Part shown: piece after piece, positions 8,024 to 16,737 of the stretch
Position numbering within the stretch: the first letter of the stretch is position 1
Layout of the letters: each line of letters opens with the position of its first letter
DNA from: Chthonomonas sp.
Lineage (GTDB): Bacteria > Armatimonadota > Fimbriimonadia > Fimbriimonadales > Fimbriimonadaceae
DNA length: 64,000 bases
NCBI GenBank assembly: GCA_016788115.1
Contig: JAEURR010000006.1
Span: 248,001-312,000, forward strand
Direction of reading: 5' to 3'
The notes under the pieces: model-generated
Databases searched by the model: none
What the model was told of the DNA's origin: nothing
The model's input: the letters and a program-made list of their open reading frames with translations, nothing else
Made by a program: the position numbers and the translations under genes

Positions 8024-10174
8024 TCAAAGACTGTGCTCATCAGCGCTAGGATTTTCGTCCGGCAGTGCACCCGTCCGGCTAGCTCTTGATCCGGTGAGGG
8101 TAAGCACAGCGACCCCGAGCAGACTGACCACGGCCAGCCACCACCCTGTGACTAGTTTGGGAGGCAAGTACGTGAGGGCGACCTCGTGATCGCCCGACGG
8201 AACTCCTTCGATCCTCATCCACGCCCCGTCCGCGCTCACCGTCATCGGCTTCCCATCTACCGTTGCACTCCAACCGTCCATAAATCGCTCCCGAACTTGG
8301 AGCGTTCCGCCGCCCTTCACCGACAGGCTCAATCCTTGAACGGACCTGCTGGCATCCAGCCCGGAATCAGTATCGGTTTTCCAGTACCAAGCCTTAGCCA
8401 CGGGCGAACGATCGACGGTTCCATCGGCGAGGGGACGCCAGACCTCTGCCACTCCGTACTGCGCGAGGAGCGCAGGGTCGGCACTCGACATCGTCAGCAT
8501 CATATTGCCGTTCTCGGGTGGCGATGTCCGCCCGCCATTGAGCGCCTCGAAGAGCTTCGCGGTATCGGCATGAATCAGCGAGTCGTAACCGCTCAGTTGA
8601 GGAGTGCGTGCAAGCGTCAGCAGGTTGGGCGGCAATGGAGCATTCGGTCGCGTGTACAGCGACCAGCGGTCTTGGACCACCGCGATACGGCGCTCGGGCG
8701 AACTCTGGGGAAACTCCATCGGGTGCCCAGCAGGAGTCATGCGGAACGTCGCGGCAAGCACGGCCAATCCGGCCACGGCCCAGACGAGCAGGCCCTTCTG
8801 AACTCGCTGCACGAGAAGAACTCCGAGTAAGACGGCCAGTCCGACGAGAACGAGCGCCAGTGGCGACAGTCCGCCCCCGATGCCGAATCCCAAAGACAAG
8901 AAGACGACTGTGACCACGATGCCGCGCACCTTCACCTCCCGGCTGATCCCTTCCTCGGGGTTCCGCGACCCGGCGAAGATCGCAAGTCCGAGCAAGAAAA
9001 GCACACCTGCGCGCGCCGGTGAGCCAGTCGCCGACCAGCCCGGCACCAAGAAGTACATCGCCTGGGTCAGGCTCGACCCGACTGCGAGCAGCAAGCCTAG
9101 CACCGCCACCCCCGCGAACGCGCCTGCAACAGGATCGGTCAGCCTTCGGCGGCCCGCTATGAGCAAGCCGAGCAGCACCGCCCCGAGCCCGAAGCTGGAC
9201 TCGGCGAAGTTGGCACCGGGCTTGCGCAGGGCAGGGAGAAACTCCACGATCCGTCCGACCCCTTCAACCTCCATCTGCTGTCGCGGGTCGCCCAGCGACT
9301 GCGGAATAAAGAGCCCTGCGAATTCGTACGGCTTCAGAGACAGTGCGTTGTAGGCAGCGTAACCTTCGGCGTTCGCGACGTTTTGGCGGTGCGAGTGTTT
9401 TCCATAGTCCAGGACTGGGAGTAAGTGCGGTGCACTCAGTCCGACACCCAGTGCGATGCACAACGCACTCGTGAAGCTTCGTCGCCACTCCAACTGAGTC
9501 ACCGTCAACCAGAGCCATACGAACGCCAGCGCGAGGAATCCATACGCGACAAACTGCAGGTGCCCCGAGAACACGATGCAAGCGACGCTTACCGCCAATC
9601 CAACCCGATCGATGCGGCGCTCCTCGCGGTGCAATCCAACCAAGAATCCAAGCGCCCATGGAACCCACGCTACGGTGCTCGGTACCGAGGGCAAGGCGGT
9701 CCAGGCGACCATGAAGCTCGAACCCGCGAATCCCAACCCGGCCAGACTCGCGAAGACGCGGCTTCCTCCCAAGCGCAAAGCGCAGAAGGTCACGCCGCAC
9801 CCCGCGACAATGAGATGCGCCCCGGCGAGCACTAGCATGCCCCACTGCCATCCGAAACCGAGGACCCCCATGGCGATGTGCGGAAGGTACAGCGCCGCCG
9901 ACTGCGAATTTGCCAGCAGCGGCGTACCGCCCAGGATGTACGAATTCCAGGTGGGGAGCAGGTGCTGCGACCATCCCTCAAACACCAGCGACCGCCACGG
10001 CGCGAACTGCAGCATTCCGTCGGCAGCGAGAACGTCCCACCCTCGGCTCGTATCCCCAGCGAATTGATCCCACGGGCCGACGGCTCCACCCCGCATGCCG
10101 ATATCGAGCATGAGGATCAAGCCGAAGACGATCGACGGCAAGTACGGCAAAAGCTTGGCAGTACGGTGAACCAT
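8024..10174 (-). CDS. YfhO-family polytopic membrane protein
   Basis: About 716 residues (729 if the ATG at 10213 is used). More than ten hydrophobic segments run from the N-terminus to about residue 480. A large extracytoplasmic region follows, then the family-typical C-terminus RERFMDGWSATVDGK with a final membrane helix (WWLAVVSLLGVAVL). YfhO proteins are implicated in glycosylation of teichoic acids or other cell-surface lipids, probably using lipid-linked sugars. The start is uncertain: 10213 leaves only 14 nt to the divergent gene, so the internal ATG at 10174 is preferred. Specific substrate unknown. Confidence 0.85.
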   Translation of the reverse strand: MVHRTAKLLPYLPSIVFGLILMLDIGMRGGAVGPWDQFAGDTSRGWDVLAADGMLQFAPWRSLVFEGWSQHLLPTWNSYILGGTPLLANSQSAALYLPHIAMGVLGFGWQWGMLVLAGAHLIVAGCGVTFCALRLGGSRVFASLAGLGFAGSSFMVAWTALPSVPSTVAWVPWALGFLVGLHREERRIDRVGLAVSVACIVFSGHLQFVAYGFLALAFVWLWLTVTQLEWRRSFTSALCIALGVGLSAPHLLPVLDYGKHSHRQNVANAEGYAAYNALSLKPYEFAGLFIPQSLGDPRQQMEVEGVGRIVEFLPALRKPGANFAESSFGLGAVLLGLLIAGRRRLTDPVAGAFAGVAVLGLLLAVGSSLTQAMYFLVPGWSATGSPARAGVLFLLGLAIFAGSRNPEEGISREVKVRGIVVTVVFLSLGFGIGGGLSPLALVLVGLAVLLGVLLVQRVQKGLLVWAVAGLAVLAATFRMTPAGHPMEFPQSSPERRIAVVQDRWSLYTRPNAPLPPNLLTLARTPQLSGYDSLIHADTAKLFEALNGGRTSPPENGNMMLTMSSADPALLAQYGVAEVWRPLADGTVDRSPVAKAWYWKTDTDSGLDASRSVQGLSLSVKGGGTLQVRERFMDGWSATVDGKPMTVSADGAWMRIEGVPSGDHEVALTYLPPKLVTGWWLAVVSLLGVAVLTLTGSRASRTGALPDENPSADEHSL

Positions 10175-10227
10175 AAGGCGCGATTTATCATGGCGCATCA
10201 CGTCGGAACACATGCCAACATAGAAGG

Positions 10228-11166
10228 ATGTTTCTGGGACTCACTGCTCTCACCGTGATGTCGCTCGCCGCTCCCTCCAGCGACTTGGCCGCCCTAAAGA
10301 CCCAGATGGACGCCTTGTGTGCTGGGTTCAAGGGAAAGATCGGCTACTCGGTTCGCATGGTCCACGAGCCCGGGGAGATCAGCCTGCTCGGCGAGCAGCG
10401 CTTCCCCACTGCGAGCACAATCAAGACGGTCCTTTTGCTTGAGGCGATCAACCAAGTAGAAGAGGGCAAGCTCAAGTGGACCGACACGAAAGAGATCCCA
10501 CCGACCGCCGAGCGGACCTCGAACATGGCGAGCATGTGGAGCTACTACCTGAAGGACGGCATCAAGATCGACCTTGACGGGTGGTGCAATCTCATGATCA
10601 CGTACTCAGACAACACGGCCACCAAGATGGTCGGCATGTGGGTTGGGAATCAGCCGGTGCGAGATCGAATGGTGGGCTTTGGGCTGGAACGAACCGCGTT
10701 TCTGAGCTATTCGCCTGCCGACGGAACGTGGTTCAAGCGCTGGAACCGCTCGTACGGAATGGGCATGACGACCCCCAACGAGATGTCCCAACTGTGGCTG
10801 CGCATCGCCCGACGCGAAGCGACGAAGACTCAAGCAGGTGCAGAACGGCTACTGAAGATCCTGGGCCGACAGTACTGGGATGACTGGGCTGGTGCGAGCG
10901 CACCTCCCGAAGTCCGCGTATTCAACAAGACCGGCGCGATCAGCCGCAGCCGCAGTGAGACCGCGTACATCTTGGGCAAGCGCCCCTACGTCCTGAGCAT
11001 CTACACCGACGACCAGAAGGATCAGCGCTGGACCGCGGACAACGAAGGCGACGTGTTGCTGGGCAAACTTTGCAACCTGGTCTGGAACACCTTGAACCCA
11101 GGTCAGAAGTACGTCCGACCCGAAGGCTGGGAGAAATTCGGCCCGACGGGCGGCGGGATCGAATAG
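10228..11166 (+). CDS. Serine beta-lactamase / penicillin-binding-fold protein (class A-like)
   Basis: 312 residues with a short hydrophobic N-terminus. The three active-site motifs of class A enzymes are present in order: SxxK as STIK (Ser63, Lys66), SDN (127-129) and KTG (234-236). The omega-loop glutamate motif (ExxLN) that deacylates in true class A beta-lactamases is not evident; the expected place holds a Trp/Arg-rich stretch. It may therefore be a DD-peptidase-like or esterase-like relative rather than a resistance enzyme. AGAAGG precedes the ATG. It stands alone and ends 4 nt from the convergent aldo/keto-reductase-like gene. Confidence 0.85.
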   Translation: MFLGLTALTVMSLAAPSSDLAALKTQMDALCAGFKGKIGYSVRMVHEPGEISLLGEQRFPTASTIKTVLLLEAINQVEEGKLKWTDTKEIPPTAERTSNMASMWSYYLKDGIKIDLDGWCNLMITYSDNTATKMVGMWVGNQPVRDRMVGFGLERTAFLSYSPADGTWFKRWNRSYGMGMTTPNEMSQLWLRIARREATKTQAGAERLLKILGRQYWDDWAGASAPPEVRVFNKTGAISRSRSETAYILGKRPYVLSIYTDDQKDQRWTADNEGDVLLGKLCNLVWNTLNPGQKYVRPEGWEKFGPTGGGIE

Positions 11167-11170
11167 CAGC

Positions 11171-11791
11171 CTAGAGCAAACCGGCGACTTCATGTGCCGA
11201 AGAAACGCGCACACGTCGCGGCGTGTTCACCGTCGGCGCATCCCACAGAACTCCTAAGTTCCGCTCCGCCGCAACCGGGGCGAGCTGCGCTCCATTCTGC
11301 TGGCTGAGGACGATCCCTTCGAACGCATCGTGGAACTGCCACACGCTGAGCACCGCCAGTGGTGGCCCTTCCGGGGAAAGGCAGAGGTGACGAATATGCC
11401 CTTCTGCTCGCGCAGTTTCAAGGACTTCCAGGGCCGCATCGATCTGGAACTCCTCTAACGCGCGGGCTACGCGCAGAAAGTAGAAGTCGATGCACGGTTT
11501 GCCAATGGCGCAGAGGTGCTGCAGCATCTCTTCCTGCATTCGGCTCATGGCATCGGCTCGGTCCTGCGACCGTTCGAGCTCGCGCCCGCCGGTAACCATG
11601 ACCTCGTTCTGTGCGGCGTGAAGGTCCCCACCCCAAAGCGCAGTCTGGTGTGACAGATCGAGCACTGCGCCGGAGTTCACGGCGGCCGCAAGCAGTTCCT
11701 CGCGCCACCCGTCGCGCGGCTGCTCCGGGCTCTCCAAGCGCAGCCAGAGATCGCCGACCGGGCGACCGACACGGCCGAAGAGTCGGCTCAC
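11171..11791 (-). CDS. Truncated aldo/keto reductase-like protein
   Basis: 206 residues from a GTG that overlaps the ubiA stop (GTGA, 11788-11791). The central part (CIDFYFLRVAR ... ALEVLETARAEGHIRHLCLS) matches the second half of the aldo/keto reductase TIM barrel, where family members read IDLYLLH ... L..L...GKIR.IGVS. The usual catalytic Asp-Tyr-Lys-His tetrad region is not recognisable, and the length is two thirds of the family norm of about 300. It may be non-catalytic or a reduced derivative. Coupling to ubiA is clear; function is unknown. Confidence 0.6.
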   Translation of the reverse strand: MSRLFGRVGRPVGDLWLRLESPEQPRDGWREELLAAAVNSGAVLDLSHQTALWGGDLHAAQNEVMVTGGRELERSQDRADAMSRMQEEMLQHLCAIGKPCIDFYFLRVARALEEFQIDAALEVLETARAEGHIRHLCLSPEGPPLAVLSVWQFHDAFEGIVLSQQNGAQLAPVAAERNLGVLWDAPTVNTPRRVRVSSAHEVAGLL

Positions 11792-12678
11792 GCGGCAACC
11801 CACGAGTCGACAAGCGTAAAGATGAAGAGCCCGATCGACACAAAGCCGTTGAGGGTGAAGAACGCGAGATTTACCCGGCTGAGGTCGTTGGGCCGTACGA
11901 GCGACTGCTCGTAGATCAGCAAACCCGTCGCGACCGCAGCTCCGACGAAATACATCGCGCCCGCTCCCGCGCTGATACCCGCCCAAACCAAACTCCCCGC
12001 CGCGATGGTGTGCAATACCCTGCTCACACCAAGCGCCCGGGCTTTGCCCAGCCACTGGGGTAGCGAGTGCAACCGATTCTCCCGATCGAACTCCTCGTCC
12101 TGCAGGCTATAGATGACATCGAATCCTGCCGTCCAACATGTCACGGCGAGCACAAGCGGCAGGATGGCCGGGTGCAGCGAGCCAGTCACCCCGATCCACG
12201 CGGCGGCGGGTGCGATGGCCAAGCTCAGACCGAGCACAAGGTGGCACAACGGCGTGAACCGCTTCGTCAGACTGTACAGTAGCGTCACCCCTAGCGCGAC
12301 CGGTGAGAGCATCCCAGCCAGCGGGTTTAGCGCCCATGCCGCGGCAAAAAAAATCAACCCGCTCAGCACCAAGAACAGGTTCGCCTGGCGCAGCTGCAGG
12401 AGCCCGGCCGGTAACGCGCGCATTGACGTTCGTGGGTTCTGGGCGTCGATGTGTCGGTCGGCGATTCGGTTAAACGCCATGGCCGCGCTGCGGCACGAAA
12501 TCATCGCGAGGACAATCAAGACAAATACCCGTGAACCGGGCCAAGCCGAGCCGCTGTAGGACAAGGAGCCCCACATCATGCCGATCAGTGCGAAAGGCAG
12601 CGCAAAGATCGAGTGCTCGAATTTGATCATCTCCAGGTAGGTGCGCAACACACCTCCGGACGCACTCTTTGCCGCCAT
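11788..12678 (-). CDS. UbiA-family prenyltransferase (4-hydroxybenzoate polyprenyltransferase-like)
   Basis: 296 residues with about eight membrane helices. The two diphosphate/Mg-binding Asp motifs are NRIADRHIDAQNPRT (first) and DVIYSLQDEEFDRE (second), as in 4-hydroxybenzoate and menaquinone (futalosine-route MqnP) prenyltransferases. It attaches a polyprenyl chain to an aromatic ring in quinone synthesis at the membrane. No other quinone genes are adjacent, so the exact substrate is open. The start ATG has no Shine-Dalgarno but a TACAAT 8 nt upstream. It is divergent from the histone-deacetylase-like gene. Confidence 0.9.
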   Translation of the reverse strand: MAAKSASGGVLRTYLEMIKFEHSIFALPFALIGMMWGSLSYSGSAWPGSRVFVLIVLAMISCRSAAMAFNRIADRHIDAQNPRTSMRALPAGLLQLRQANLFLVLSGLIFFAAAWALNPLAGMLSPVALGVTLLYSLTKRFTPLCHLVLGLSLAIAPAAAWIGVTGSLHPAILPLVLAVTCWTAGFDVIYSLQDEEFDRENRLHSLPQWLGKARALGVSRVLHTIAAGSLVWAGISAGAGAMYFVGAAVATGLLIYEQSLVRPNDLSRVNLAFFTLNGFVSIGLFIFTLVDSWVAA

Positions 12679-12686
12679 TGCACGTC

Positions 12687-12692
12687 ATTGTA
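12687..12692 (-). promoter_or_regulatory. -10 box of ubiA (leaderless type)
   Basis: TACAAT on the minus strand ends 8 nt before the ubiA ATG, without a Shine-Dalgarno between. Confidence 0.5.
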
Positions 12693-12700
12693 CTAGGCGG

Positions 12701-12706
12701 TAGCAT
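12701..12706 (+). promoter_or_regulatory. -10 box of the deacetylase-like gene (leaderless type)
   Basis: TAGCAT ends exactly 6 nt before the GTG start at 12713. It lies 8 bp from the opposite-facing ubiA -10 box, so the two promoters are nested and could exclude each other. Confidence 0.45.
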
Positions 12707-12712
12707 TGGATC

Positions 12713-13780
12713 GTGGCAGCTCGCATTCCCCAGTTCTATTTCCATCCGCGGATGCTGGAGTACAACTTTGGCCCGCGGCACCCACTTCGCATCGACCGCG
12801 CGAAGAAAGCGCTCGATAACTTGCTTGAGTTCGCCAAGCTCGAGGTCATCGATCCCGGTGTTGCAACCCGCGAAGAGGTGCTCAAACTTCACGCGCCGGA
12901 TTACATTCAGGCCCTGGATCGGGGCAGTTCGGGAGACTATCTGCCCTCCGGGTTTGTCACTCGGTACGGCCTTGGTACCCTCGACACTCCCACCTTTCCG
13001 GGCATGCTCGAAGCGGCCCTGAGCATCTGTGGAGGGGCGGTTGCGGCGGCACGCGCGGTGAACGAGGGTGCCCCGCTGGCGTTCAATCTGGCCGGAGGAC
13101 TGCATCACGCTCAGCGGAGCATGGCGAGTGGCTTCTGCCTTCTGAACGACCCGGCGGTCTCTGTACACACCCTCCTTGAGCGGTACGAACGGGTGATGTA
13201 CGTGGATATCGATGTCCACCACGGCGACGGGGTCGAGGACCTCTTCCTTAAAGACCCAAGGGTGCTCACGTACAGCATCCACCAGATGACCCCCGGGTTC
13301 TATCCGGGTACGGGTCGGGCGGAAACTTGTGGAGCGCAGGGGACGGCGCTGAACATGCCGCTCCCGCTGGGCACCACCCACGACGTGTGGATCTGGGCCT
13401 TCGAGCACTCGTTTTTACCAGCGGTCGAGGCGTTTGCTCCCCAGGCAATCGTGCTTCAAACGGGAGCGGACAGCCATCGGAGCGATCCCTTGGCGGGCAT
13501 CGAGAACTCGATAGAGAGTTGGCTACAAGCCGTTCGGATCGTGCGCGACACCGGCTTGCCCCTGGTGGTATGCGGTGGGGGTGGGTACGACGTCCCAACC
13601 ACGGTCCGGATGTGGTCCGCGGCAGTCTTCGTGCTCGCCGGAAACGAAGAGATTCCCCCCGAGTGGGTGCACGACGAGCAAGAGTTTGCGACCGGAGGCG
13701 GGATGGAACAAGCGGAGCGTGCGCTGAAAGTACTAGAGTCACTCCATTTTCCGCATCTAGGAACCACACTTAAGCCATAA
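12713..13780 (+). CDS. Histone deacetylase / acetoin-utilization AcuC family hydrolase
   Basis: 355 residues, GTG start. The family zinc-hydrolase core is intact: the tandem histidines in GGLHHAQ, the metal ligands in DIDVHHGDG, a third ligand in GADSH (substituting the usual GAD), and the GGGGY near the end. These enzymes remove acetyl or acyl groups from lysines or small amines such as acetylpolyamines. Bacterial physiological substrates are often unknown. The message is probably leaderless (TAGCAT 6 nt upstream). It stands alone between ubiA and tyrA. Confidence 0.92.
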   Translation: MAARIPQFYFHPRMLEYNFGPRHPLRIDRAKKALDNLLEFAKLEVIDPGVATREEVLKLHAPDYIQALDRGSSGDYLPSGFVTRYGLGTLDTPTFPGMLEAALSICGGAVAAARAVNEGAPLAFNLAGGLHHAQRSMASGFCLLNDPAVSVHTLLERYERVMYVDIDVHHGDGVEDLFLKDPRVLTYSIHQMTPGFYPGTGRAETCGAQGTALNMPLPLGTTHDVWIWAFEHSFLPAVEAFAPQAIVLQTGADSHRSDPLAGIENSIESWLQAVRIVRDTGLPLVVCGGGGYDVPTTVRMWSAAVFVLAGNEEIPPEWVHDEQEFATGGGMEQAERALKVLESLHFPHLGTTLKP

Positions 13781-13865
13781 TCTGAGCGTCTGTTCAAGTA
13801 CAGCGGGCTCTGCAACGTTTTGCCCGTGCCTGTGGTAGTCATCCAGAAAGCATGCGGGGAGAACG

Positions 13866-14720
13866 TTGATAGTGGTCGTTGTAGGGGTGGGGCTCATCGG
13901 GGGCTCCATTGGATTGGGCCTACTCGACTCGGCCTTTGCGGAATCGGTCATCGGTTACGACCCAGACCCCGTTTCTCTTTCAACCGCCGTTAGCCATCGT
14001 TGCGTTAGCATCGCGACGGGCTCGCTAGACGACGTCAGCTTGGCCGATATGGTCGTCCTCGCATCGCCACCCGAGACCATCCCGCAGCTTTTGCGCGATC
14101 TGGAACCCATCATCGGTCCGCAAACCGTGATCACCGACACGTGCAGCGTCAAGGGCGTCATCATGGATGCGGTCCCCGAGAGTCTGCGCTCCCGGTTCGT
14201 GGGTGGTCACCCCATGGCAGGCCGGGAACTAGGAGGCGTGAAATACTCGCGCAAAGATCTGTTCGATGGGTCCTCGTGGATTCTGTGCCCGTTCCCCGAG
14301 ACAGATCAAGACGCCTACCTTTGGGTCCAACGCATGGTCTACGCGCTCGATGCACGACCGGTGCGGCTCTCGCCAAAAGAGCACGATGAGCACGTCGCGC
14401 TGCTGAGCCACTTGCCGCACGTCCTCGCAAACGAACTGCTCGCCATGGCTAGCGAGTTGCGTAAACCGGACATTCATGGCGGCTCATGGTCAGACCTCAC
14501 CCGTGTCGGTGGGAGCAACCCCGCGCTGTGGGAGCAGATTTTCAGTATGAACTCGGAAGCGCTCCAAGGCACCCTCGGGACTCTCATCGAACGGCTCGAA
14601 GCGGCCAAGAAGATGCTCGCAGAGGGGAACACAGCTGGCCTACGCGAGATCATCGAGAAGGCGGAAACCGCACGGTATCGGGCGGTGACTCCGCAACTCC
14701 ACCAAGTAAACTCGGAGTGA
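13866..14720 (+). CDS. tyrA: Prephenate dehydrogenase
   Basis: NAD(P)-dependent oxidative decarboxylation of prephenate (or arogenate) to a tyrosine precursor. 284 residues. The Rossmann motif GVGLIGGSIG begins at residue 7, and the conserved GGHPMAGRE loop and H in SHLPHVLA place it in the family. No chorismate mutase or ACT domain is fused. It starts at TTG (13866) after a GGGGAG ribosome-binding site; a GTG two codons later is an alternative. The stop overlaps the aroA start (TGATG), so it is translationally coupled to aroA and cmk. Confidence 0.93.
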   Translation: MIVVVVGVGLIGGSIGLGLLDSAFAESVIGYDPDPVSLSTAVSHRCVSIATGSLDDVSLADMVVLASPPETIPQLLRDLEPIIGPQTVITDTCSVKGVIMDAVPESLRSRFVGGHPMAGRELGGVKYSRKDLFDGSSWILCPFPETDQDAYLWVQRMVYALDARPVRLSPKEHDEHVALLSHLPHVLANELLAMASELRKPDIHGGSWSDLTRVGGSNPALWEQIFSMNSEALQGTLGTLIERLEAAKKMLAEGNTAGLREIIEKAETARYRAVTPQLHQVNSE

Positions 14721-15991
14721 TGGAGATCGTCGTCTCGCACTCTGGACCGCTGCGGGGCTCCATCCGTACGCCCTCCGACAAATCGCTCACCCACCGCGCA
14801 TTCATGTTTGCCGCGGCAGCGCAGTCCCCGAGCGCAATCCTAAACCCACTCATGGGCGAAGACTGCGTCAGTACGCTGCGGTGCCTCGAGCAGTTGGGAG
14901 CCCTACCAGAGCGAGTAGGCAATGGGTTCAAAATCGTCCCCGCCCCGGAGTGGTTGCAGCCTGAGCACGAATTGGACTGCGGAAACAGTGGGACCACGAT
15001 GCGACTCCTCAGCGGGTTCCTGGCTTCGCGTCCGCTGCATGTACGACTCATCGGCGACGCCTCGCTGTCAAGACGCCCGATGCGGCGTATAGCCGATCCG
15101 CTTCGTCTCATGGGCGCAAAGATCGAAGGCGATACTCCCCCACTCTCCCTCCAGGGCGGCCGGCTACGCGCGATTGACTACGCCTCCCCCGTCGCCAGCG
15201 CTCAGATCAAAAGCTGCATTCTCCTCGCTGGGTTACGCGCCGAAGGCACGACCTGGGTATCCGAGCCAGCGCCGAGCCGCGACCACACCGAGCGCATGTT
15301 GCGCGCGCTTGGGGTGCAACTCCACGATCGCTGCGATGGCGGAGTCGGGGTGGACGGTGGCACGAAGTGGGACGGATTTGAGTTCAATGTGCCCGCCGAC
15401 ATCTCGAGCGCCGCATTCTGGGCGGTCGCGGCGGCACTGCTCCCCGGCTCCGAGATCGAACTCAGGCAAGTCGGCACCAACCCCAGCCGAACCGGGCTCT
15501 TGGACGTTCTTACGCAAGCAGGCATCCCTTGGGCAGCGACGAACGAGCGCGATGAGTTGGGCGAACCGATCGCCGACCTCCGGCTGTCCTGCCGCGCGAC
15601 CTTGCGGCCCTTCGAGATCTTCGGCGACTTGGTGCCTCGACTCATCGACGAGATCCCGGTCCTTGCCGTCCTCGCAACCCAATGCCACGGAACGACCACA
15701 ATCCAGGATGCGGCCGAACTCAAAGTCAAGGAGAGTGACCGGATTCTCACCGTGGCGAATGGCTTGCGGGCGATGGGCGCAAAGGTCGAGCCAACCGATG
15801 ACGGCATGATCATCACCGGACCGACGCCGCTGTGCGGCGCTACCATCGATGCCCAGGGAGACCATCGCATTGGGATGGCGTTCGCCATCGCGGGTCTGAT
15901 TGCGCAAGGAGACACCATCATCCAGGGCGCGGACGCGATCGCCACGAGCTATCCTGGATTCTGGAGTGATTTGGAGACGTTGCAGGGATGA
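14720..15991 (+). CDS. aroA: 3-phosphoshikimate 1-carboxyvinyltransferase (EPSP synthase)
   Basis: Transfers enolpyruvate from PEP to shikimate-3-phosphate in the chorismate pathway. 423 residues from the ATG overlapping the tyrA stop; in-frame sequence upstream belongs to the other frame of tyrA. PEP-binding features are PSDKSLTHR near the N-terminus, GNSGTTMRLLSG, and the C-terminal KVKESDRI and GDHRIGMA motifs. It overlaps cmk by 4 nt (ATGA). Confidence 0.97.
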   Translation: MEIVVSHSGPLRGSIRTPSDKSLTHRAFMFAAAAQSPSAILNPLMGEDCVSTLRCLEQLGALPERVGNGFKIVPAPEWLQPEHELDCGNSGTTMRLLSGFLASRPLHVRLIGDASLSRRPMRRIADPLRLMGAKIEGDTPPLSLQGGRLRAIDYASPVASAQIKSCILLAGLRAEGTTWVSEPAPSRDHTERMLRALGVQLHDRCDGGVGVDGGTKWDGFEFNVPADISSAAFWAVAAALLPGSEIELRQVGTNPSRTGLLDVLTQAGIPWAATNERDELGEPIADLRLSCRATLRPFEIFGDLVPRLIDEIPVLAVLATQCHGTTTIQDAAELKVKESDRILTVANGLRAMGAKVEPTDDGMIITGPTPLCGATIDAQGDHRIGMAFAIAGLIAQGDTIIQGADAIATSYPGFWSDLETLQG

Positions 15992-16653
15992 GTAACTGGG
16001 TAATCGCGATCGACGGACCGGCTGGTGCAGGCAAAAGCACGGTTGCCAAATTGTTAGCTCACCGATTAGGTTTGCGATATTTAGACACGGGCGCAATGTA
16101 CCGGGCACTCGCCCTAAAGGTCACACGCTCGCACGTGTCGGTCGCGGATGAGCCGGGTATCGCCGAGATCGCTCGGGACCTCGACGTTCACTTTGGCGAA
16201 GGCGACCCGCAGACGGTCTGGCTCGGGGCCGAGGACATTTCCGAGTCGATCCGCACACCCGAAATTGGCGAGTTGGCGAGCGCGCTTAGCGCTTATCCCA
16301 GCGTCCGGCGTCACCTGGTCGCTCGACAGCAATCGATGATCCACGAGGGTGGCTACACGCTAGAAGGTCGAGACACCACGACCGTGGTCGCCAAGGACGC
16401 AGACCTGAAGGTCTTCCTCACCGCGAGTCTGGAGGAGCGCGCAAAACGACGGCACAAGGAACTCCAGGAGCGCGGCATTGAGATCGACTACGACGAGCTT
16501 CTTCGCCAGATCAGCCAGCGAGACCACCGCGACTACACGCGGGACGAGAGTCCACTCTCCATCGCCAAAGATGCCCTGCGGATTGAGAGCTTTGGGGTCT
16601 CGCCCGAGACCATCGTCGAGCAGATCATCGCTGCTCTCCGACGGAAAGTTTGA
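15988..16653 (+). CDS. cmk: Cytidylate kinase
   Basis: Phosphorylates CMP and dCMP with ATP. 221 residues with the P-loop GPAGAGKST at residues 10-18, the CMP-binding segment LDTGAMYRALAL, and the family GRDTTTVVAKDADLKVFLTAS motif with the LID arginines. aroA-cmk is a common arrangement; here it is the last gene of tyrA-aroA-cmk. The start is fixed by the ATGA overlap. Confidence 0.97.
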   Translation: MSNWVIAIDGPAGAGKSTVAKLLAHRLGLRYLDTGAMYRALALKVTRSHVSVADEPGIAEIARDLDVHFGEGDPQTVWLGAEDISESIRTPEIGELASALSAYPSVRRHLVARQQSMIHEGGYTLEGRDTTTVVAKDADLKVFLTASLEERAKRRHKELQERGIEIDYDELLRQISQRDHRDYTRDESPLSIAKDALRIESFGVSPETIVEQIIAALRRKV

Positions 16654-16737
16654 ACGATCCGACCGGTGTGTGACATTCCCTAGTGGTGCCGTGCGTCTAA
16701 GCACCTAGAAGCAACGACTTTTGCTGGGAGATCAACT

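Noticed and set aside
12470-13408. 312-codon minus-strand frame over the deacetylase gene
   Set aside because: Antisense to a gene with all catalytic motifs; composition rich in Arg, His and Pro as in other shadows.
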